From contig JAINUG010000020.1 in assembly GCA_029706075.1 (NCBI GenBank), forward strand, positions 2,371,625 through 2,435,624: a DNA stretch of 64,000 nt. The letters run 5' to 3'. Numbering within the stretch: the first letter of the stretch is position 1; every line of letters begins with the position of its first letter. Positions 59,570 to 64,000 of this stretch are shown piece by piece. The notes beneath the pieces are model-generated. The model worked only from the letters and a program-made list of their open reading frames with translations. It was not told the DNA's origin and ran no database searches. Made by a program: the position numbers and the translations under genes. This DNA comes from Aldrovandia affinis. Taxonomy: Eukaryota > Chordata > Actinopteri > Notacanthiformes > Halosauridae.

Positions 59570-59744
59570 TGAAGCCCAGACCGCAAACAGGGGAAAAAAA
59601 TTGGGGGTTTAAGATCTTGGAGGACATTGCAACATTCTATCATTCTGAAGACTGTAGCACTAAAGACAAGCTTCCATTTTATAATTGGCAGGAAAAACAA
59701 TTGTCAAAATGCAACAGTGTATATGATGCAATGAAATGTGTACA

Positions 59745-59750
59745 AATAAA
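59745..59750 (+). terminator. Pepsinogen poly(A) signal
   Basis: AATAAA lies 176 bp after the stop codon at 59569, the first canonical signal downstream. Confidence 0.6.
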
Positions 59751-59769
59751 TCATTCTTATTTGATTACA

Positions 59770-60760
59770 ATTCATCTGTTGGTCCATTTTGCCTGACGGA
59801 ATGTGTGCTTTTCTACACCCTCTTTTCACATGCACAAGCTGTTGTTTTAGGTAGTTCTTAACAACTCTGTGAAGAAACCTACAACAAATGTCTTAGTATC
59901 GACCCCTCTACATCACACTTAGGGTGCACTGGTATCAGCCATCACACTGTGTGGACACTGTTTTGAAATAGCTGTCCAATCTGTATTCACTGTAGTTCTC
60001 TGTACCCATTCATCACTGTCCTGAATCAATAATTCAGTTGAGAATGCTACTAAAGAAATGAATTGTTCACTCATAAATAAATCTGACCATCATTCATGGA
60101 CATATAAAGTGTGAGCCAGTTAATAAATCCTTTCCTAGAAATGTTTGTGCTTTGACTAGAGATCAAAGTAAGTTAGCCTAACTTATGAATGAATGACTCC
60201 AAATTTATGCTGCATACATCATTGCATATTGGCACAAATGTTTGTTTTTTTAAATTAGAATTGATAGCAATTAATTGTACTGGCTCTTCAGTTATATCCA
60301 CTTAATGAATGTTTTGAGGCCACATAATGGCACAGAAACAGTCCAGTCGAGGATTTTGCTACAAAACAGTGGTTTGTGCAATGAAAGTGAAATTGGAGGT
60401 AACTTACATAACTATTTTGTGCCACAGAATAGATTATTGTTGCAAAACTGCACTATACAAAACGTATGTAGTATATATGTAACACAAAAAACATTCTTAT
60501 TTCATGGTAATTTCATTTTTAAATGATTTAACATATTTATTTTGTAAATGAAATGTCATTTTTTGTAAAGTAAATTAGTTTTATTTTGTATGCTCACATT
60601 TCATATACGGTCCATGAAATGTCCAGTTGCAAGTTCACTTTGATATATAAAATGAGATAAACATTCACATTTGAAACAGCATTAAAAAGCAGTGTACTAT
60701 AATATTTATTGTTGCTGCTACTACTATAGATCTACCATATGCAACATTTAATGACTATAT
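59770..60760. other. Intergenic between the pepsinogen copies
   Basis: AT-rich sequence with no gene or element recognised apart from the features listed after it. Confidence 0.5.
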
Positions 60761-60763
60761 TTT

Positions 60764-61170
60764 GGAGGAAAACAAGATTACATTTCATATATAATGTCTT
60801 TGTGGTTCCAAAATACAATCATTTTTGGTTAAACATAATATGGGGTTAATGTCAAGTGTCCAATGTAATTGCAATGTTAGAACATTGCAATTTTCATGTT
60901 CATACTGTACACACTATCAAATATTAATACTAACTGATTCTTCTGTATGTCTCTTTAGGAAACTTTGGTAAAAGGTCAAATGGAAAAAATTCCAAAGGAA
61001 AACAGGATTACATTTCATATATAATCTCTTTGTGGTTACAAAATACAATTTTTTTGGTTAAAAACAATTGTGGGAAAACATGTTTCATGTTCATAAATAT
61101 TAGCAAATATTAATATTAACTTATTCTTCTGTATGTTTCTTTAGGCCACTTTGGTAAAAGATAAAATGGA
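60764..61170 (+). repeat. Two-copy tandem duplication, about 235 bp
   Basis: The unit aggaaaacaagattacattt through ggtaaaaggtcaaatggaaa is repeated directly (about 60764-60995 and 60996-61170). The second copy is shorter by an internal deletion. Confidence 0.6.
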
Positions 61171-61449
61171 AAAAAAAATGCTGTAGGTAGAGATTGAAAA
61201 AATGCATCCATACTCTTAAACCAACAATTCGGAGGTGGATCCTGTGGTCATGGTCCATGTTGGAGCCAAACACATATGTAAGAGTAGGTTTGAGATTTAT
61301 AGGATCTCTTTATGAGGACAAATTTATAGAGTTAGGAACAAAGATTAGGTAGATTAGAGTAGAACCTCCACGGTGGTCTTGGTTATTTTCCCAGTACCAC
61401 GTGCTAGTAAAGGGAACCAACATTTTTTTAATGGAGATTTAACAAGTGG

Positions 61450-61805
61450 CTACAAACCTGGTGTAGGAAAGAGGGGTACAGGTGTATGGGGCACTGGGAC
61501 AGGTGTGACCTGTACAAGCGTGAACATGAGAAGGGCCTTAATATAGGAGTATACTATAGGCCACCAGCTTCAGACAGCAACATAAATACTATGCTCTATG
61601 GTAACATAAAACAAGCCTGTCAGGAAGGAGAGACATTAATAATGGGTGACTTCAATTACCCCTATTAATTGGGAAACAGTGTCAGGTCAGGGTAAATGTG
61701 AAGAGGAGTTTTTAGATGTGGTTAATGACAGTTTTTTGGTGCAGTCTGTTACTCAGCCTTACTCATCCACACTGGATCTGGTTTTGTGTAATAATTCTGA
61801 CAGAC
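61450..61805 (+). pseudogene. LINE endonuclease fragment (CR1/L2 group)
   Basis: Reading GVYYRPP, then LIMGDFNYP, then after a frame shift NWE and TLDLVLCNN, it matches the APE-type endonuclease of CR1/L2-like LINEs (the GDFN motif). The frame is broken near 61665; neither reverse transcriptase nor 3' end follows. Confidence 0.65.
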
Positions 61806-61999
61806 TTTTTGCAAATTAAGACTGCCTTGTCTAACTCTAACTCTAGACAAGCTTAGTTTAATAAAATGAGAGATAATTTAAGTAATATGGATTGGTTAAT
61901 TGGTTAAACTGTGAACGAAAAATTGAATAAATTTAAAGTGGGTATTGTTGATGGACAGTGTATTGTTGAGCAAAAGTAATGTAATCAGTTTTTGCGGAA

Positions 62000-62230
62000 G
62001 TTAGTGTCAAAAGTGTGCTTGAAATAGGTGAGTGCACTATTTTTGTCAACACCATTGAAAGGCCTCACCCCCCAAAAAAATTCTACTTTCTGATGGAATT
62101 AGTTTTATGGGTAAAACAGAAAGAAAAACTGAAAACCTGTTAGAAGTAACTTGCATCACCGTTTGGGATTATGATTTTTAACAGACAAAAACAGTGCCCT
62201 CACCTATTCAAGCACAATTTTGACACTAAC
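62000..62230. mobile_element. Small element with 32-bp inverted ends
   Basis: gttagtgtcaaaagtgtgct at 62000 pairs with the complement of 62199-62230 (agcacaattttgacactaac), with few mismatches. The spacer of about 166 bp has no frame. No target duplication was fixed. Confidence 0.55.
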
Positions 62231-62951
62231 TCTTGCAACGACCCACTGACAATGGGTCGGAATCAGTATTGAAAGGCCTGAGAACCCACTCTGTGCTGTG
62301 TTGGGTGCCACATAAGACCATATGAATGGGGTGATTAACACAACAAAGTGCTCCATTTAATGGAGTGATTGTGGTCAAATCGGGTGCAGTGTATATAGTC
62401 AAACTTTGTTTATTCAGTTCAAGATATAAAAAAACGCACTGTAAGAGCCAATTGCAGTGGTAATTAAAATAGCATTGTGACATTTCTTTAATAATTTTTT
62501 ACATTTTTAAGTTATTATGAGAATTCCATTGACTGTTTTAGCTGAACTTTTGGTCCAGCAGTTTTAAGTGTGGTACAATGATTTCTATATAACCATATTT
62601 TTTTACCTGAAAGTTCTTTCTGTACTGCACTACAGTAAACATAGAAGACTAATGCCTCCCAATGTACGGTATATATTTATGGTGTAGCTCCCACTTAAAG
62701 CCCAGGTAATTAATCCTATCAGGTGTTTATCTCCTTTGCAACGTCATAAATGGTCTGTCCTTCAAAATCACATTAGCAAACTAAATAAACATTTTAAATA
62801 AATGAATTTGCACTTTTTTTTTGACTTTGTTCTCAAGGACATTAACATAGCAACCATTATTATTAGATATCTTGATTATCATTATGAGTTGTGTTGTGTT
62901 TTCTTATCATCTTGCTAGAGAGAGGGAGAAAGTTAACTTGGCCTGCATTAA

Positions 62952-62959
62952 TATAAAAG
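62952..62959 (+). promoter_or_regulatory. TATA box of the second pepsinogen gene
   Basis: TATAAAAG lies 61 bp upstream of the ATG at 63020, the same spacing as in the first copy, within a duplicated promoter starting near 62683. Confidence 0.7.
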
Positions 62960-63019
62960 CAAGAGCAGCTGTCCTCCAGTCTCTCCCAAGAACAAGAAGA
63001 AAAGAAGCCAATCCACACT

Positions 63020-63733
63020 ATGAAGTGGGCTGCTGTTCTGTTTGGCCTGGTGGCCCTTTCTGAATGCCTTCACAAGTAAGATATGCTGCAGGATTTCAAA
63101 TGGCAATTTTACGATTCACCTATTTAATGACTTAACTCATTTGTATGGAGTTTACTTGCTAGATAAAAAAAATAGATATGGATCTGCTGTTTTCATCAGA
63201 CACATTTTTTATTTTATTTTTTATTTAACCAATCTTTAACCAGGCAAGTTAATTGAGAACAAATTCTAATTTACAATAACGGCCTGAAATATACAAATAA
63301 CAAAATAACCAAGCAAATAACCAAGCAAAGCACATGATGTTTCAATTCAGTGAGTTGAATGTATAAATGACATTGGTGTCACGCAAAAGGCTAGTCACAT
63401 GTTGTTTTGAACCAACATTATTAGCTGTTGAGTTATGACATGTACAGTACATAGGGCTGGATGAGATCTTTCAATGTGTGTAAAAAAAAATAATAATAAT
63501 AACCAAAAAGGAACATATGATGTATTTGTAACTGACCTTGAGCGGGATGGTTTATTAGCACAAATTTCCCTGTGTGTTCCAGGATTCCCCTGATCAAGGG
63601 CAAGACTGCACGCCAGGCTCTGCAGGAGCAGGGTCTGTGGGAGGAGTACAGGAGCAGGTATCCCTACAATCCCATGGTCAAGTTTGACCCCAGCCTTGCT
63701 GTCGGAAATGAGCCCATGACTAACGACGCTGAT
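63020..63733 (+). CDS. Second pepsinogen gene, exons 1-2 (cut by window end)
   Basis: Exon 1 is 63020-63075 and exon 2 is 63583-63733, the same lengths and splice phases as the upstream copy. The products are nearly the same: identical signal peptide, then KIPLIKGKTARQALQEQGLW. The junction codon gives Lys where the first copy has Asn. Later exons lie beyond 64000, so whether the gene is intact cannot be judged. The copies are offset by 7268 bp, a tandem duplication including the promoter. Intron 1 differs by short insertions in each copy. Confidence 0.85.
63208..63287 (+). repeat. Short interspersed repeat in intron 1 of copy 2
   Basis: atttaaccaatctttaacca, then ggcaagttaattgagaacaa and tacaataacggcctg match a repeat I recall as frequent in salmon-like fish. 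It is absent at the corresponding place in the first pepsinogen copy, so it arrived after the duplication. Confidence 0.5.
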
Positions 63734-63876
63734 GTAAGAGAAACCATTCTACCTTTTCCTAGACTGGGTCATGTGGAAAAACTACAAAAGAATGAGATTT
63801 GTTTTTTAAAGAATACGTATTCTGTACTGTTTTATGTGCCTCTGACTGCTTTCAAGAATCAATACCTTGGGCCCCT

Positions 63877-64000
63877 GGGTAGCTTAACCAGTAAAGGCAC
63901 TTGCCTGGAGGGCAGCTTGCCCTCTGCAGCCAAACTTCGATCCCCGGCTGCGCCAGTCCGGCCAGGAGTCCTGTTTGGGGGCAGATGGTGATTGGCGATT
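63877..64000 (+). mobile_element. tRNA-derived SINE, cut by window end
   Basis: The head cctgggtagcttaaccagta has an A-box-like region, followed by a B box (cttcgatcccc) and ggctgcgccagtccggcc. It lies in intron 2 of the second pepsinogen gene. Confidence 0.7.

Overview
The window is vertebrate nuclear DNA, most likely from a ray-finned fish. The genes are split by phase-consistent GT-AG introns, and the gaps are filled with Tc1/mariner, hAT, pogo, Gypsy, L2-type LINE and tRNA-derived SINE copies typical of teleosts. No bacterial or organellar features were seen. Gene products were assigned by remembered family similarity, not by searches.

Layout. (1) 3.5-31.3 kb, minus strand: a complete nine-coding-exon slc16a4 (MCT5, monocarboxylate-transporter family), reassembled exon by exon with matching splice phases. 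Its introns carry a nested hAT/hAT/SINE stack (7.6-10.4 kb), an L2 LINE split by a small hAT-like element (10.6-11.7 kb), a 1.67-kb Tc1-type transposon with 220-bp inverted repeats (12.8-14.5 kb), a 457-bp fold-back repeat (17.6-18.0 kb) and a hAT element (21.3-22.0 kb). (2) 33.6-40.9 kb: an internally deleted Gypsy element whose remaining domains form one 557-codon frame, a 146-bp MITE, a defective pogo-type transposon with a decayed zinc-finger tail, and a short Tc1 derivative. (3) 43.9-45.2 kb, plus strand: a decayed prokineticin gene. Signal-peptide exon and splice sites remain, but exon 2 has a 10-bp deletion, a stop codon and a lost cysteine. (4) 45.5-55.4 kb: solo LTRs with target-site duplications, MITEs and a mosaic of inverted Tc1 pieces. 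(5) 55.7-59.6 kb, plus strand: a complete nine-exon pepsinogen A-type aspartic protease gene, then at 63.0 kb the first two exons of a tandem copy that runs off the window.

The genes do not form a pathway. slc16a4 next to a prokineticin gene in this orientation matches my recollection of human 1p13 (SLC16A4, LAMTOR5, PROK1), which supports both identifications; I did not find lamtor5 between them. The pepsinogen pair implies an animal with an acid stomach. The least explained items are the Gypsy fusion frame, the prokineticin relic, a 120-codon frame of unknown origin in pepsinogen intron 4, the fold-back at 17.6 kb, and an exon-like repeat present twice at 27-29 kb and once near 12.6 kb.
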